64,000 nt of DNA from JACMQW01 sp964536965 (GTDB lineage: Bacteria > Bdellovibrionota > UBA1018), in assembly GCA_964536965.1 (NCBI GenBank), contig CAZIAL010000018.1, forward strand, positions 1-64,000. Direction: 5' to 3'. The notes under the pieces were generated by a model. That model was not told the DNA's origin. It saw only the letters and a program-made list of their open reading frames with translations, and did not search any database. This document shows positions 40,036 through 49,612 of this stretch, one piece after another (position 1 is the first letter of the stretch; each line of letters begins with the position of its first letter). The position numbers were made by a program, and so were the translations under genes.

Positions 40036-40788
40036 ATGCCGTTGTACAGGTTTCTGCGCGGGCTTACCGCACCTTGGGTGCTGATGCTTTGCTTCGGCCT
40101 TTTAGGATGCGGCACGCAGATCCGTGCGCTCAGAAATAGTGAACTCCTCGTCGACAGGGTCACGCGAGGCTTCGTCGATTTATTCGACGGTTCTACCTTT
40201 AATCCGGTGTGGAGCGACTGGATTCCCGGCTTTCTCATCATGACGGTGCACAATCCGGCGGTCGATATGAGGACCACCAGTGGTAGGCTCGTATTTACGT
40301 TCGATGCGACCACTCCCGGTTACCAAGCGCTGGTAACTCCCGATACCTATGATTTTACCGATTCCTCGGCGAGTGTGGAAATCGCGGTCCCACCTTCGAG
40401 TGGGTCCACGGTTACGGAAGTTGGGTTATGGATTATTCAGGGGGACAACGATCTCGCGATCGGCTGGCAAACGCAGAAGATGGGAACGGCGTTGTACTTT
40501 GTGTATTTCGACGGGGCTGCTTGGGATTATGCAGGGGCTAATCAAGCGGTTTTTGATCCCGTGGTCCACCGCTTTCTAAGAATTCGCCACGACGACGGTT
40601 TAGACAGCATGGTCTGGGAAGCTTCTCCCGATGAAACCGTATGGACAGTCCTTCGCGTAAAGCCCCTCATCGCTGAGAATGTGGGCGTGATGCGGATGAG
40701 TGTATACGGGGGGGCGTGGGCGGTCGAACCCTCGCCAAGTATTCCCGCTGAACTCGATCACTTCCGAACCGATGCCGTCAGAAATTAA
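40036..40788 (+). CDS. Lipoprotein with concanavalin-like (DUF1349-type) domain
   Basis: The 250-aa protein has a lipoprotein signal (WVLMLCFGLLGCG) and a beta-sandwich-like mature region: FVDLFDGSTFNPVWSDWIPG, SSASVEIAVPPSSGSTVTEV, GLWIIQGDNDLAIGWQTQKM, FLRIRHDDGLDSMVWEASPD. This layout is typical of DUF1349/laminin-G-like carbohydrate-binding domains. With the neighbouring beta-helix proteins it may form a surface glycan-binding locus (inference). The ATG at 40036 follows GAGG. Confidence 0.75.
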   Translation: MPLYRFLRGLTAPWVLMLCFGLLGCGTQIRALRNSELLVDRVTRGFVDLFDGSTFNPVWSDWIPGFLIMTVHNPAVDMRTTSGRLVFTFDATTPGYQALVTPDTYDFTDSSASVEIAVPPSSGSTVTEVGLWIIQGDNDLAIGWQTQKMGTALYFVYFDGAAWDYAGANQAVFDPVVHRFLRIRHDDGLDSMVWEASPDETVWTVLRVKPLIAENVGVMRMSVYGGAWAVEPSPSIPAELDHFRTDAVRN

Positions 40789-40823
40789 TCTTCGACGCAG
40801 ACTCGACGACCCAGCCACGGTCG

Positions 40824-43223
40824 CTACGCAACCAGTCTAAGTTTCGCCGCGGGTTCCTGCGCCTGCATCTGTTCGAGAATCGTCGCTAAGTCCTTCGCCG
40901 CCAGATGGAGCAGGCAGAAATCCTCTCGCGGAAACGGCTTTCCGTCGGCCCGATCGGCGAGCGTAATCACGCCTAAGAGCTTCTGCCGAAAGAGGAGCGG
41001 AATCACGATGAAGGAGCCCGTCTGGTAACTCGTCTTCGCCTCGCGTCCGGCGGTCGTCGACTGGAAGCGCGGGTCTTTCGCGATATCCTCGACCCAGAGG
41101 GCCGTGCGGTTTTTTACGCAGTAGCCGATGACTCCGGTGGAAGGCAGGACGGTGGATTCGACCCGACGTTTCGTCTCGGCGTTCCCTTCGACATAAGTCG
41201 CCTTTAAGAAGCGAACGCCTTCCTTTTCTTCCGCGAGGTAAATCGTCGAGCGCGTGGCGCCGAGGAAACTCGTGATCTTTTTCTGGATCGCGTGGATCGT
41301 CGTCTCCGGATCCGTGCTCTCGCTTAAGAGCGACGCGATGGAAAGCAGGAGATCGTCCTTTTTCTGCTTATACGCCATCCGTACGCTTTTCCCCACGTAG
41401 TCGATCATCCCATTCAGGAAAACCAGCAGCGCGAATGCGAAAGGGTAGATCATGCTCGCGAAACGAATCTGGTCGTGGCCGCTATCCGAGAACCCAGAGC
41501 GCCAAACTGTTGCGAACCCCATGAGGCCTAAAACCGCGCCGAAACCGAGGACGAGTGTCCGGTCGTTCGCTCGGGATCCGGCGGCGTCGACTTCGCGCGA
41601 AGCGCGCAGTCGTTCGAGGATGAACGTGCCTAAGAGCGAGAGCGTCCAGGCGAGGGTGTAAATCGTCGCGACCGCGTAAGCGGCCTGGTAGCGAACGAGG
41701 AACTGCGACGGAAGAAGATCCTGGCCCAGAAGCGCGACCCAGGTGAGGACGCCGAAGAGAATCGCGCCTGCGTTATTGGCGATTTCGGCCCGACGGTTTC
41801 CGCGAACGTGCAGCGCACTCGAAAGAAGCGCGAAGCTTGAGCCGGCGAAGGCCATGATTTTTAGGAATCGGTAGAGAGGGAAGTCGAGCGCGCTGATGAC
41901 GTACGCATTATAGAACGAAAGCCCCACCGTGCCGAAAAAGAGGAAGAGGGAATAGTACTGGAACCGAAGCTGGTTTCTCCGGATGAAGGAGTAGCCCAGG
42001 CTGGCGAACGCGACGAGGATCGAGACCGTGAGAAAGATGCTTTGCAGGACGCGGTAGGAGAACTCATTTTTTGCGATCAGTTTCGAGACGTCTGAAAACT
42101 CGCCTAAGAAGGGGGCCACGCCCGGAAGACGGTAGAGACCCGGGGTCAGCGATGGGCGGGTGTGGGCGCGAATGACCAGCGTGTTCGTACCCTCCGCCCG
42201 GAGCGTCGTCGGATCGATGCTGTAGTTTGCCAGATCGGAAAAGCGCTCGGAACCGCCGATGAACCTTCCGTTCAGATACGCGCGGTGCGAATCGGAGATG
42301 AGCCCTAAGAGGAGAGAAGGATGTTCAAGCGCCGGAGCGCCCTCGAGCTCGAACTCGAGCTTGAGCTGGTAGTCGCCTTTTATCTCGTCGACGAGTTCCG
42401 GGGTATCGGTCGGCGAGAATTTCTTCCAGCCGCTCGCCTTCGGATCGCTACCAAGCGCATACTGCCAGTGGTTCGGAAGTTCGAAACGTTCCGCCGCCGG
42501 AAGGGGCGTAACCGCACGGGGGCCCCGTGAACCGGGAGGTGACACGGTCTCCACCGCGACCCAGCCGATCAGTGCGAGCACTCCGAGGACCTGGGCTGTG
42601 AGCAGCCGGCCTTCCCAGGCGAAAAACGAGGTGTCCGTCTTTCGCTGCGCGAGCATGCGCCCGATGGAGTTTCGAAACGAGCGTTTCTCCGATTCCCAAG
42701 GCATGACGACCTGGAAGATTTCCGGGAGATTCGTGAGATTTTTCAGTTTTCGCTTTCCGAGCGAACGGAGCGGGAGATCGAGCTTTCCGCTCATCTGGTC
42801 GGCCACGGGTTTCGTGATCGCGATTCCGCCGGGGCGCGAGAGGGACTCGATTCGGGCCGTCACGTTCACTTCGTTTCCGAAACGATCGCGCTCGGAGTCC
42901 ATGATGTCACCGAGATGCGCGCCGATCCGGATCTGGAGGCGGCGCTCCTCGGGCAAGCTCAGGTTGCGTTCGAACTGCAGGGTCTGGATCTCGACCGCGC
43001 ATTCGAGCGCGGAGATCACGCTGCCGAATTCGAGCAGAAACCCGTCGCCGGTCGTCTTTACTTCCGTGCCGCCGTAGCTCGGGAGCAGTGCGCGCACGGC
43101 GCGGCGGTGCTCGTCGACGAGTTCGAGCGTGAGTTTTTCGTTCCGCTCGGTAAGCGCGCTGTAACCGACGATATCGGTGAATAGAAGCGCGGCGAGACGG
43201 CGTAGGGGCAGGGGTTGGGACAT
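40824..43223 (-). CDS. Class III adenylate cyclase with 7TM (DISM-like) and GAF domains
   Basis: About 799 aa. An N-terminal class III cyclase domain (1 to ~175) has metal-binding D17 (LLFTDIVGYSAL) and D60 (KTTGDGFLLEF), plus FGNEVNVTARIESLSRPGG. A transmembrane helix (~206-226), a periplasmic beta domain (GAPALEHPSLLLGLISDSHR, resembling 7TMR-DISM extracellular modules) and seven hydrophobic segments (~400-620) follow, ending with a GAF domain (~650-790, TRSTIYLAEEKEGVRFLKAT; GSFIVIPLLFRQKLLGVITL). The cyclase would make cAMP in response to envelope and cytoplasmic signals. The start at 43223 has AGGA six bases upstream. Confidence 0.85.
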   Translation of the reverse strand: MSQPLPLRRLAALLFTDIVGYSALTERNEKLTLELVDEHRRAVRALLPSYGGTEVKTTGDGFLLEFGSVISALECAVEIQTLQFERNLSLPEERRLQIRIGAHLGDIMDSERDRFGNEVNVTARIESLSRPGGIAITKPVADQMSGKLDLPLRSLGKRKLKNLTNLPEIFQVVMPWESEKRSFRNSIGRMLAQRKTDTSFFAWEGRLLTAQVLGVLALIGWVAVETVSPPGSRGPRAVTPLPAAERFELPNHWQYALGSDPKASGWKKFSPTDTPELVDEIKGDYQLKLEFELEGAPALEHPSLLLGLISDSHRAYLNGRFIGGSERFSDLANYSIDPTTLRAEGTNTLVIRAHTRPSLTPGLYRLPGVAPFLGEFSDVSKLIAKNEFSYRVLQSIFLTVSILVAFASLGYSFIRRNQLRFQYYSLFLFFGTVGLSFYNAYVISALDFPLYRFLKIMAFAGSSFALLSSALHVRGNRRAEIANNAGAILFGVLTWVALLGQDLLPSQFLVRYQAAYAVATIYTLAWTLSLLGTFILERLRASREVDAAGSRANDRTLVLGFGAVLGLMGFATVWRSGFSDSGHDQIRFASMIYPFAFALLVFLNGMIDYVGKSVRMAYKQKKDDLLLSIASLLSESTDPETTIHAIQKKITSFLGATRSTIYLAEEKEGVRFLKATYVEGNAETKRRVESTVLPSTGVIGYCVKNRTALWVEDIAKDPRFQSTTAGREAKTSYQTGSFIVIPLLFRQKLLGVITLADRADGKPFPREDFCLLHLAAKDLATILEQMQAQEPAAKLRLVA

Positions 43224-43404
43224 GGAGTTCCTCATCCTTCTTTTCGGTCCGGGACGCGCCCGCCATGAGCGCCAAATTCCCACCAGCTGTCCATTTTCTG
43301 GTCACTCGAGACCCCGCCAGAATGGATCTAGAGGCCCCCCGACCGAAAAAACCGTGGCATATTCAGTGCTTTGCATAGGGGAGAGAGAGCGGAGTGTGTT
43401 CCCC

Positions 43405-45306
43405 ATGAAGTTGCGAAAACCAGCCATCTTTTTTCTCGGCCTGGTCGCCGGGCTAGTCCCCGTCGGATTCGGCGTGGATACGGTTCCGAGCAATATTCGC
43501 GTGGTCCTTCCCGCCGAAATGGCGGCGCGCCTCGCGCAGGACTCCCTCGGCCAGCCCCTCCCCAACGGCGACTCGCGCGTGACCATTCCCGTAAAGAAGC
43601 CGATCAACGCCACCGTGAAAAAAGTCCTGATCAAGAAGCTCCCGGACGCCGTGAAAAGCTACGGTTCGAAAATTTTTAAACTGAACTTCGAAGAACCGTT
43701 CAAGCTCGATATCCGGATTTTCGGACTGAAGCCGGCGGGTGATGTCCGCATCAAATCTCTCCGTTTTTCCGAAGCCCCTCGCGCGGATAACCGCGTCCTA
43801 ATCGATGTCGATATGGAGATCCGTCGGCTGAACGTGGCGACGTCCGAGATCTGGGTCGTCGAGCGGGGACTGACCCCGGGAAATTCTCCCGCCCAAGGCG
43901 TCGGATGCCCGGTCGAAAAAAGTAAGATGGATTCGTTCGTAAAACATCAGGTCGGCGCGCGCGTCGTCGGCGCGACCATCCGCGCGAAACAGCCGGGCGC
44001 GGACGAAACCCCGATTTCCGTCCAGGGTCGCTTCGAGGCACATTACGCGCCGGCGAAGCCGGGCGCGGCGCGCGAACTCCAGCTGCGGGCGCTTTCGGTG
44101 CGGCATAATGTCGCGTCCGTCGTGAACTCTTCGTACCGCCTCGATGCCCAACTACAGGTACCGCCGGTCATCGTTTTTCTCGAGGGTGAGTGTTATCCGG
44201 ACCCCACCGGCGGAAAAGCGATCAACGAACTCTTCCAGGGCATGCTCGACTCGATCAAGCAACAGGTCGTGAAAGGCGTTTCCGAAACGATCACCCAGAC
44301 GGCGCTGAAGGAAGCGACGAAGGCCTTCGCGAAGCTTAAAATTCCGGTGGAAAAGGAAGTCGTCGCGTATACGCGCGAATACGACGTGCTCGAGATTCCG
44401 CAGATCGTGAATCTCCCCGTCAGCACTTACGTCGCCCCTCGATACCGGATACCTCCCGTCGCGAGCGCCGAAGTGCCCCCGAAGGCGGGTCCGAAGAACT
44501 CGAAGCTACCGAAAGATCTGATCTGGAACATCAACGAGCGCCTCCTGCTCGGGGGACTCGGCGCGAACGCGCAGGGTGGACTTGGGCTCGAACTCGGAGA
44601 TCAGCTGACGCTGAATGCGAGAACCGAAGCGGCGGTCCAGCCGGCCAGCGAAGGTGCTTTTCCGACCCAGGAATCCCACCAGCTCCGTATCGTGTTTAAT
44701 CGCTCTTTTTTCGCCTCGAAAGTGAATCTCGTGGAGTCGCTCCGCGCCGAACAGCGCCGCATGCTGCCCGCGGGGATCGTTCTCGCGGAAAAGGGAATCG
44801 ACGTCCGCCCGAACTCCGGAAGCCGGATCAGCGTCGTTCCGCACGTCGAAGTCCATCTCAAGCAGCTTCCCGGAATCGCCGGCCTGGCGGCGAGCCTGAT
44901 CGAACGTTTCGCCGGAAACACGGACGGGATCTACCGCGTGCCCTTGCAGCTCGATCTTCGCCCGGAAGTGATCGCGATCGGCGGCGACCGGTTCCTGCGA
45001 CTCCACCTCGCGGTCTACGAAAATCTCATCGAGAACCAGTTCGGCGATCGGTCGAATCTGGACGACGCCAATCGCCTCATCTATAAGCTCGTGAAAAAGA
45101 AGCTCCTCGAAGCCGCGGCGAAGATTAAAGCCAACCCGATCGACATCGATCTCGGCCCGCTCGAAGCGAAAGCTCCGCTGAAACTCGATCGCGTGGTTTT
45201 CAGCGATCGCGGGTCGCTGGCGGTGGATCTCCAGATCTTGGGCATCCGCGGACTCATCAAGAAGAAACCGGTCGATGCGTCCGCGCAGAAAGCGATCCAG
45301 CCATGA
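43405..45306 (+). CDS. Large exported protein, first of a tandem pair
   Basis: A 633-aa protein with an N-terminal signal or anchor (MKLRKPAIFFLGLVAGLVPV) and a long beta-rich mature part: IRVVLPAEMAARLAQDSLGQ, RVLIDVDMEIRRLNVATSEI, VSETITQTALKEATKAFAKL, IDIDLGPLEAKAPLKLDRVV. Alternating strands with long amphipathic helices resemble tubular lipid-binding (TULIP/SMP-like) folds, but no family was identified. The next gene starts on its stop codon (ATGA), and both share the theme of a LIP/KAPINATVKK-like N-terminal segment. It may act in envelope lipid handling (guess). Confidence 0.7.
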   Translation: MKLRKPAIFFLGLVAGLVPVGFGVDTVPSNIRVVLPAEMAARLAQDSLGQPLPNGDSRVTIPVKKPINATVKKVLIKKLPDAVKSYGSKIFKLNFEEPFKLDIRIFGLKPAGDVRIKSLRFSEAPRADNRVLIDVDMEIRRLNVATSEIWVVERGLTPGNSPAQGVGCPVEKSKMDSFVKHQVGARVVGATIRAKQPGADETPISVQGRFEAHYAPAKPGAARELQLRALSVRHNVASVVNSSYRLDAQLQVPPVIVFLEGECYPDPTGGKAINELFQGMLDSIKQQVVKGVSETITQTALKEATKAFAKLKIPVEKEVVAYTREYDVLEIPQIVNLPVSTYVAPRYRIPPVASAEVPPKAGPKNSKLPKDLIWNINERLLLGGLGANAQGGLGLELGDQLTLNARTEAAVQPASEGAFPTQESHQLRIVFNRSFFASKVNLVESLRAEQRRMLPAGIVLAEKGIDVRPNSGSRISVVPHVEVHLKQLPGIAGLAASLIERFAGNTDGIYRVPLQLDLRPEVIAIGGDRFLRLHLAVYENLIENQFGDRSNLDDANRLIYKLVKKKLLEAAAKIKANPIDIDLGPLEAKAPLKLDRVVFSDRGSLAVDLQILGIRGLIKKKPVDASAQKAIQP

Positions 45307-47066
45307 AAACCTTTCGGACTCCCGCCTTTCTGAAGGGTGTAGCGACTTCCGCTCTCTTCGTCGTTTCGACTTCGCTGGCGGCCGTGCCGGAGCGAAAGAT
45401 GGTCGTGATCGACTCCGGTCGCCCGGACTTCACGGTCCAGTCGATCTTCAGCGAGAAGGCCCAGAGTCTGCTGCTCACGGAACTTCGCGGGGTCCTTGCC
45501 TCCGAAGCCGGCGTCGATCCGCTTGAGCGCCATTTCGAAAAGCCGATTTCCCTGAAGTTTCCGATTCGAAACAAGATGGGGGCCGCGATCAAGGAGATGG
45601 TCGAAGAGATCATCAACATGCGTTTCGAGTCGAGCGAGGTGATGATCGAGATCGAAGGCCTCCGGGTAAAGAGCCCGCACGCGACGCTTCGTTTCGGCGC
45701 GGCCCAGCCGCGGGCGAACGGTCTCGACTTTACCGCCATGATTCGACTGAAGGAGACCGTGGCCTCGGTCGACCGAATCGTGATTCGGTTTAAATCGAAT
45801 CAGAACACGCGCACTTTCCTCGACCGGTTCTACGTCGAGCTGAAAGACATGTCCTTGCGCGCGGAAACACTCGATAGTCTCGCGGCCGATATTTCGGTGA
45901 GGACCGATCCCCAGCCGGATGGTTCGATCAAGATCGGCCTGGATTCGGGCGTTCTGCGGACATTCGACGACGTCGATCCGGAAAAGCTGGCCAAAGAACT
46001 GATCCTGATCCCGGGATCGATCAAGCTCCCCGAGGGTTTCGGACTCCAGATCGGCCGCGCCGTGATGCCCGGGGATTCGCGTGGCCTCGAGGAGATCGTG
46101 GAGCGCCGGAAGGTCCAGATCGCGCGCATGCTGATGAACCCGCTCGCCAAGGAACTTCGCGCCGCGCCGGCCAAGATTTTCAAGAAGGGGACGCCTTCAT
46201 TCACGGTGCCCGCGAGCGTTGAGATGGAACTTCCGTGTTTGGGTAAAACCGGCATCCGGATCATGCGTTACGGCGTGCTGGGCGCGAACCAGATGCAGGT
46301 CGCGCTTGGCCTGAGTCATCCGACGTATCCGCGTTCGAGCCACGGCTTCGAACACTTCGATAGCGCGACGAACGCTGTTTACGAGAAGATCGACCAGGAC
46401 AAGGCGAGCATCGTGCTTGGCGTGGGTTACCGCGCCCTGGCCTGGGGACTGAAGTACGGACTGGACCATTGTTTAGCGGATAAGATCCCGAAAGCCCTAC
46501 AGGTCGGCCCGCAAGGCGTCGAGGTTCGCCTCGACGAGCCGGGGAACGGTCTGGGCGTCTTCGCGCTGCATGCGCAGAGCAAGCTGAAGTGGCTCCTGCG
46601 GGTCGTGCTGGGGAAAAAGATCATCGAGTTTCCCGTGAAAATCTCGCCGAGCCTCGATTATATTCCGCGCACGGCGAGCTCCGATCCGAAGCTGAAGCTC
46701 GATCTCAGCGACGCCGATCTCTCGAAAGAGGTATTGCTGTCGGGCTACAAGTCGATCCCGAGCAACGTGGAACAGCTCCGCCTGAAGAAGCTCGTCCTGA
46801 AAAAAGTCCGTGAGCAGCTCCAGACGGGGCTCGGTAAAGCGCAGCTGGAAATCCCGCTTCCCTTCGCCAAGGGCGAGGATCTCGACTTCGCGGATATCGA
46901 AAGCGACGGATTCGGGAATCTGAACCTGAATCTAAGTCTCGATCCGAAGATTCATTCCGAAGCGCGTGGATTCTGGAATCTGCTTTCGGATTATCTCAAG
47001 CCGATGATCGCGAAAGTCCGCGAGAAGAACGCCGCCAAGTCGGCGCCGAGCCCGCGCGCTCCGTAG
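45303..47066 (+). CDS. Large exported protein, second of a tandem pair
   Basis: A 587-aa protein with signal peptide (TPAFLKGVATSALFVVSTSL) and a layout like its upstream neighbour: KPISLKFPIRNKMGAAIKEM, VMIEIEGLRVKSPHATLRFG, ISVRTDPQPDGSIKIGLDSG, VDRIVIRFKSNQNTR and KIHSEARGFWNLLSDYLKPM. It overlaps the preceding gene by 4 bp (ATGA), so the two are made together and probably work as a pair. No conserved catalytic motif was seen. The C-terminus is Lys/Ser/Pro-rich. Confidence 0.7.
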   Translation: MKTFRTPAFLKGVATSALFVVSTSLAAVPERKMVVIDSGRPDFTVQSIFSEKAQSLLLTELRGVLASEAGVDPLERHFEKPISLKFPIRNKMGAAIKEMVEEIINMRFESSEVMIEIEGLRVKSPHATLRFGAAQPRANGLDFTAMIRLKETVASVDRIVIRFKSNQNTRTFLDRFYVELKDMSLRAETLDSLAADISVRTDPQPDGSIKIGLDSGVLRTFDDVDPEKLAKELILIPGSIKLPEGFGLQIGRAVMPGDSRGLEEIVERRKVQIARMLMNPLAKELRAAPAKIFKKGTPSFTVPASVEMELPCLGKTGIRIMRYGVLGANQMQVALGLSHPTYPRSSHGFEHFDSATNAVYEKIDQDKASIVLGVGYRALAWGLKYGLDHCLADKIPKALQVGPQGVEVRLDEPGNGLGVFALHAQSKLKWLLRVVLGKKIIEFPVKISPSLDYIPRTASSDPKLKLDLSDADLSKEVLLSGYKSIPSNVEQLRLKKLVLKKVREQLQTGLGKAQLEIPLPFAKGEDLDFADIESDGFGNLNLNLSLDPKIHSEARGFWNLLSDYLKPMIAKVREKNAAKSAPSPRAP

Positions 47067-47091
47067 GTCGGAGCGATAGGGAACAGAGCGG

Positions 47092-48147
47092 TTATTCTGC
47101 GGAAGCGGAGGAATCCGGAGCCGGGCGCTCGTTTTTCAGCAGCAGAGCGTTCAGAAGCTTCTTCTCGTCTTCGGTCGTCGTTCCGACGGGAATCTTTTCC
47201 GCGAGCGTATTCAGCAGTCCGGCGAGACGCATTCCGCCTTTGACGATCTGGCTTTCCATAATCGGAATCGCCGCGTCGATGTATTTCTGATCCAGGAACG
47301 GCGGCGGAGCTTTCGGTCCTTGCGGGGCGCAGTAGGGACGCGCGGTCCCGGGAACCGTCGGCTTTTTCGTCTTGGGGTAAGCCATCTCGGTCAGGGCGAA
47401 TGTTTCGTCGATCCAGCGACCGAAGGTTTCCGCGCCGAAGGTTTCTGCCGTTTCCATGCTCTGGGGTTTGCGACCGTTTTTTCCGACCAGTTGTTCGGCG
47501 TATTCCTTGTAACCGAACCAGCGTTTCTTGTGCATGATCGGTTTGCCGGTCTTCTTCGCTTCGGCTTCCTGCGCGATCCGGTCCGCTTTTTTTACTTTCG
47601 CCCGGACGATCTCGATCAGGCCTTCGTCCCAGATCGAGTGCAGATTTCCCGTCTCGATTTTTCCGGTCACCGGCTCTCGCCATTTGACGTCGCAGGAGTT
47701 CGCCCCGAAGTCGGTCCCGTCGGTCACATGGAGCGGTTGGTGGATATCTCCCACGATGTGAATGAGGTACCTGAGCAAGATCATTTTCTGATCTCGCGGA
47801 ATTTCCGGTCTGAGCAGGAGCGGGGGGACCTGGGTCAGGTAGGTGAAGCTGTCTTTTTCGGCGCGTTTCGCGGCGGGTACCTGCAGGTAACTCTTGCCTT
47901 CGCGAATCTGTACATAGTGGTAGGGGGCAAGGGAGTTATAGCGTGGATCGGAACGAACGATGTCGGGCCAGATCGCCGCCACCGCGAACGGCTCCGGTCC
48001 TAAGATTCCGTAAACGAGAGTTTTCGCCGCGGGACTCAGATTCTGTTCCGCGATCGCGCCCACCGTCTGATGACCGATGTCTCCCCAGCCGAAGGCGGTG
48101 CTCGCGCTCATCATGCCAAGACCCAGCGCCATTCCCATTTTCTTCAT
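47092..48147 (-). CDS. Secreted S1/P1-type zinc nuclease
   Basis: The 351-aa protein has a signal peptide (MKKMGMALGLGMMSASTAFG) cleaved just before Trp, which in this family is the N-terminal zinc ligand (WGDIGHQTVGAIAEQNL). Other ligands are in IWPDIVRSDPRY, YLIHIVGDIHQPLHVTDGTD and NLHSIWDEGLIE. S1/P1 nucleases hydrolyse single-stranded nucleic acids with three Zn ions. The C-terminal ~120 residues are longer than usual and charged. Export suggests degradation of foreign nucleic acid. It is convergent with the tandem secreted pair. Confidence 0.9.
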   Translation of the reverse strand: MKKMGMALGLGMMSASTAFGWGDIGHQTVGAIAEQNLSPAAKTLVYGILGPEPFAVAAIWPDIVRSDPRYNSLAPYHYVQIREGKSYLQVPAAKRAEKDSFTYLTQVPPLLLRPEIPRDQKMILLRYLIHIVGDIHQPLHVTDGTDFGANSCDVKWREPVTGKIETGNLHSIWDEGLIEIVRAKVKKADRIAQEAEAKKTGKPIMHKKRWFGYKEYAEQLVGKNGRKPQSMETAETFGAETFGRWIDETFALTEMAYPKTKKPTVPGTARPYCAPQGPKAPPPFLDQKYIDAAIPIMESQIVKGGMRLAGLLNTLAEKIPVGTTTEDEKKLLNALLLKNERPAPDSSASAE

Positions 48148-48251
48148 CGCGTTCCCCCGATTATCGTCATTAAAAAGTATGAAGCATCTGACCGGGTCGC
48201 GGTAGCCATTTCCGAATCGTCAACCCGCCGACGCCGAGTTAGGGTGGACGG

Positions 48252-48845
48252 GTGAACGTCCTTCCGTCCGCATTTTATCTACGTCCGACCCGAACGGTAG
48301 CGCGCGCGCTCCTAGGACAAGTGCTCTGCGTACGAACCTCCGTCGGAATTCGTCGGGCGCGTATCGTCGAAACCGAAGCTTACCTCGGCATCAACGATCG
48401 GGCCGCGCACTCGTTCGGCGGGCGACGGACGGCGAGAACCGAGCCGATGTTTCTCGAAGGCGGGCACGCTTACGTTTATTTCATTTATGGGATGCATTTT
48501 TGCTTGAACGCCGTCACCCGGCGAGCGGGCCACCCCGAAGCGGTTCTCATCCGTGCGGTCGAACCGATCGAACGAGATGCCCGCGCCGACCCCGCCTTGC
48601 TCCGACGCACGAATGGCCCGGGCAAACTCTGCCGTTATTACGGCATCGATCGGCAAGAGAACGGACGCCCCCTTTTTTCACGCAGGTCCCGGGTCTGGAT
48701 CGAAGCGGGGGCTCCGGTGCCCCGCTCGCGAATCGAGGCTTCGCCGCGGATCGGTATCGACGGATCGGGGGAAGCCAAAGACCTTCTGCTTCGGTTCCGC
48801 GAACGGACCGATCGCCGCCGAAAAAAGAACGGGGAACCCCACTAA
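48252..48845 (+). CDS. DNA-3-methyladenine glycosylase (AAG/MPG family)
   Basis: The 197-aa protein matches the AAG/MPG family: FYLRPTRTVARALLGQVLCV, catalytic region RIVETEAYLGINDRAAHS (with the conserved Glu), GHAYVYFIYGMHFCLNAVTR, VLIRAVEPIE and NGPGKLCRYYGIDRQENG. It excises alkylated and deaminated purines as a monofunctional glycosylase. It starts with GTG at 48252. Length is typical (~200 aa). Confidence 0.93.
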   Translation: MNVLPSAFYLRPTRTVARALLGQVLCVRTSVGIRRARIVETEAYLGINDRAAHSFGGRRTARTEPMFLEGGHAYVYFIYGMHFCLNAVTRRAGHPEAVLIRAVEPIERDARADPALLRRTNGPGKLCRYYGIDRQENGRPLFSRRSRVWIEAGAPVPRSRIEASPRIGIDGSGEAKDLLLRFRERTDRRRKKNGEPH

Positions 48846-48884
48846 AGGGATTCCCCATCTCCAGAAACGAATTCCCTAAGACTC

Positions 48885-49406
48885 CTAGGAATATTTCGTC
48901 TCCGAATCGATCAGCGAATCGAGCTGCGCGATATGCCGCACCTGGCGCGGGATCAGGATGTCTCGGATCGTCGCGCGTTCTCGTTCACTCAGTCCTAAGT
49001 CGAGGGCGTCCTGGTAGAGTCGCAGGCCGTGATCTTCGCCCGTCCGGAGGGTTCGCAGCGCCTGGTCTTGTCCGAGCAGGCTTCGGACATTCAGCAGTCC
49101 GAGTACGACCTTGCCCCAAGCGCCCGAATCCTCGCTCGGGTCTTCCCCTTTTTTCGAAACGAGGAGTTTCAAACTCTCGCACGATCGTTGGTGTTCGCTA
49201 CGGATTTGCGCCAAAAGCGAGATGGGGGCTTCCGGATCCGTGATGAATTTTTCGATGACCTGGTCGTAAGCTTCGACCGCGCTGATTTCTCCCCGCAGGA
49301 TTTTGTCCGCGAATTTGGCCTGATCGTTCGACTTCAGCGGGAAGAGGCCTCGCGCGACGTCGACCTCGCTGTTTCGTTGGATGCCTATCGGAAAAAATTG
49401 TTCCAT
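48885..49406 (-). CDS. Ferritin-like DUF2383-type protein
   Basis: A 173-aa all-helical protein resembling DUF2383: LRGEISAVEAYDQVIEKFIT (Glu-rich first helix), LAQIRSEHQRSCESLKLLVS, LLGQDQALRTLRTGEDHGLR, and a final helix with PRQVRHIAQLDSLI. ExxxH pairs in these helices suggest a di-metal or ferritin-like site. A strong AAGGAGG ribosome site fixes the start at 49406. It is divergent from the FAD-Rieske gene. Confidence 0.75.
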   Translation of the reverse strand: MEQFFPIGIQRNSEVDVARGLFPLKSNDQAKFADKILRGEISAVEAYDQVIEKFITDPEAPISLLAQIRSEHQRSCESLKLLVSKKGEDPSEDSGAWGKVVLGLLNVRSLLGQDQALRTLRTGEDHGLRLYQDALDLGLSERERATIRDILIPRQVRHIAQLDSLIDSETKYS

Positions 49407-49612
49407 CGATGCCTCCTTGCATAGAAAAGAAGAGCAAACGATGTGCCGAGCCATACTTGGGAATCGTGCCCCAACTCGGCGAAAATGCGCCGATTTTCGA
49501 CAGAGGGATGACGCTTCGAGCGCGAAATAACGAGGGTTCGGGAAGGTTTCGCGAAGGGCAGGGTGCACGGTGCCCGATCGTTTCCCGGCATCGCCTTTGC
49601 TTATTCCACGGT

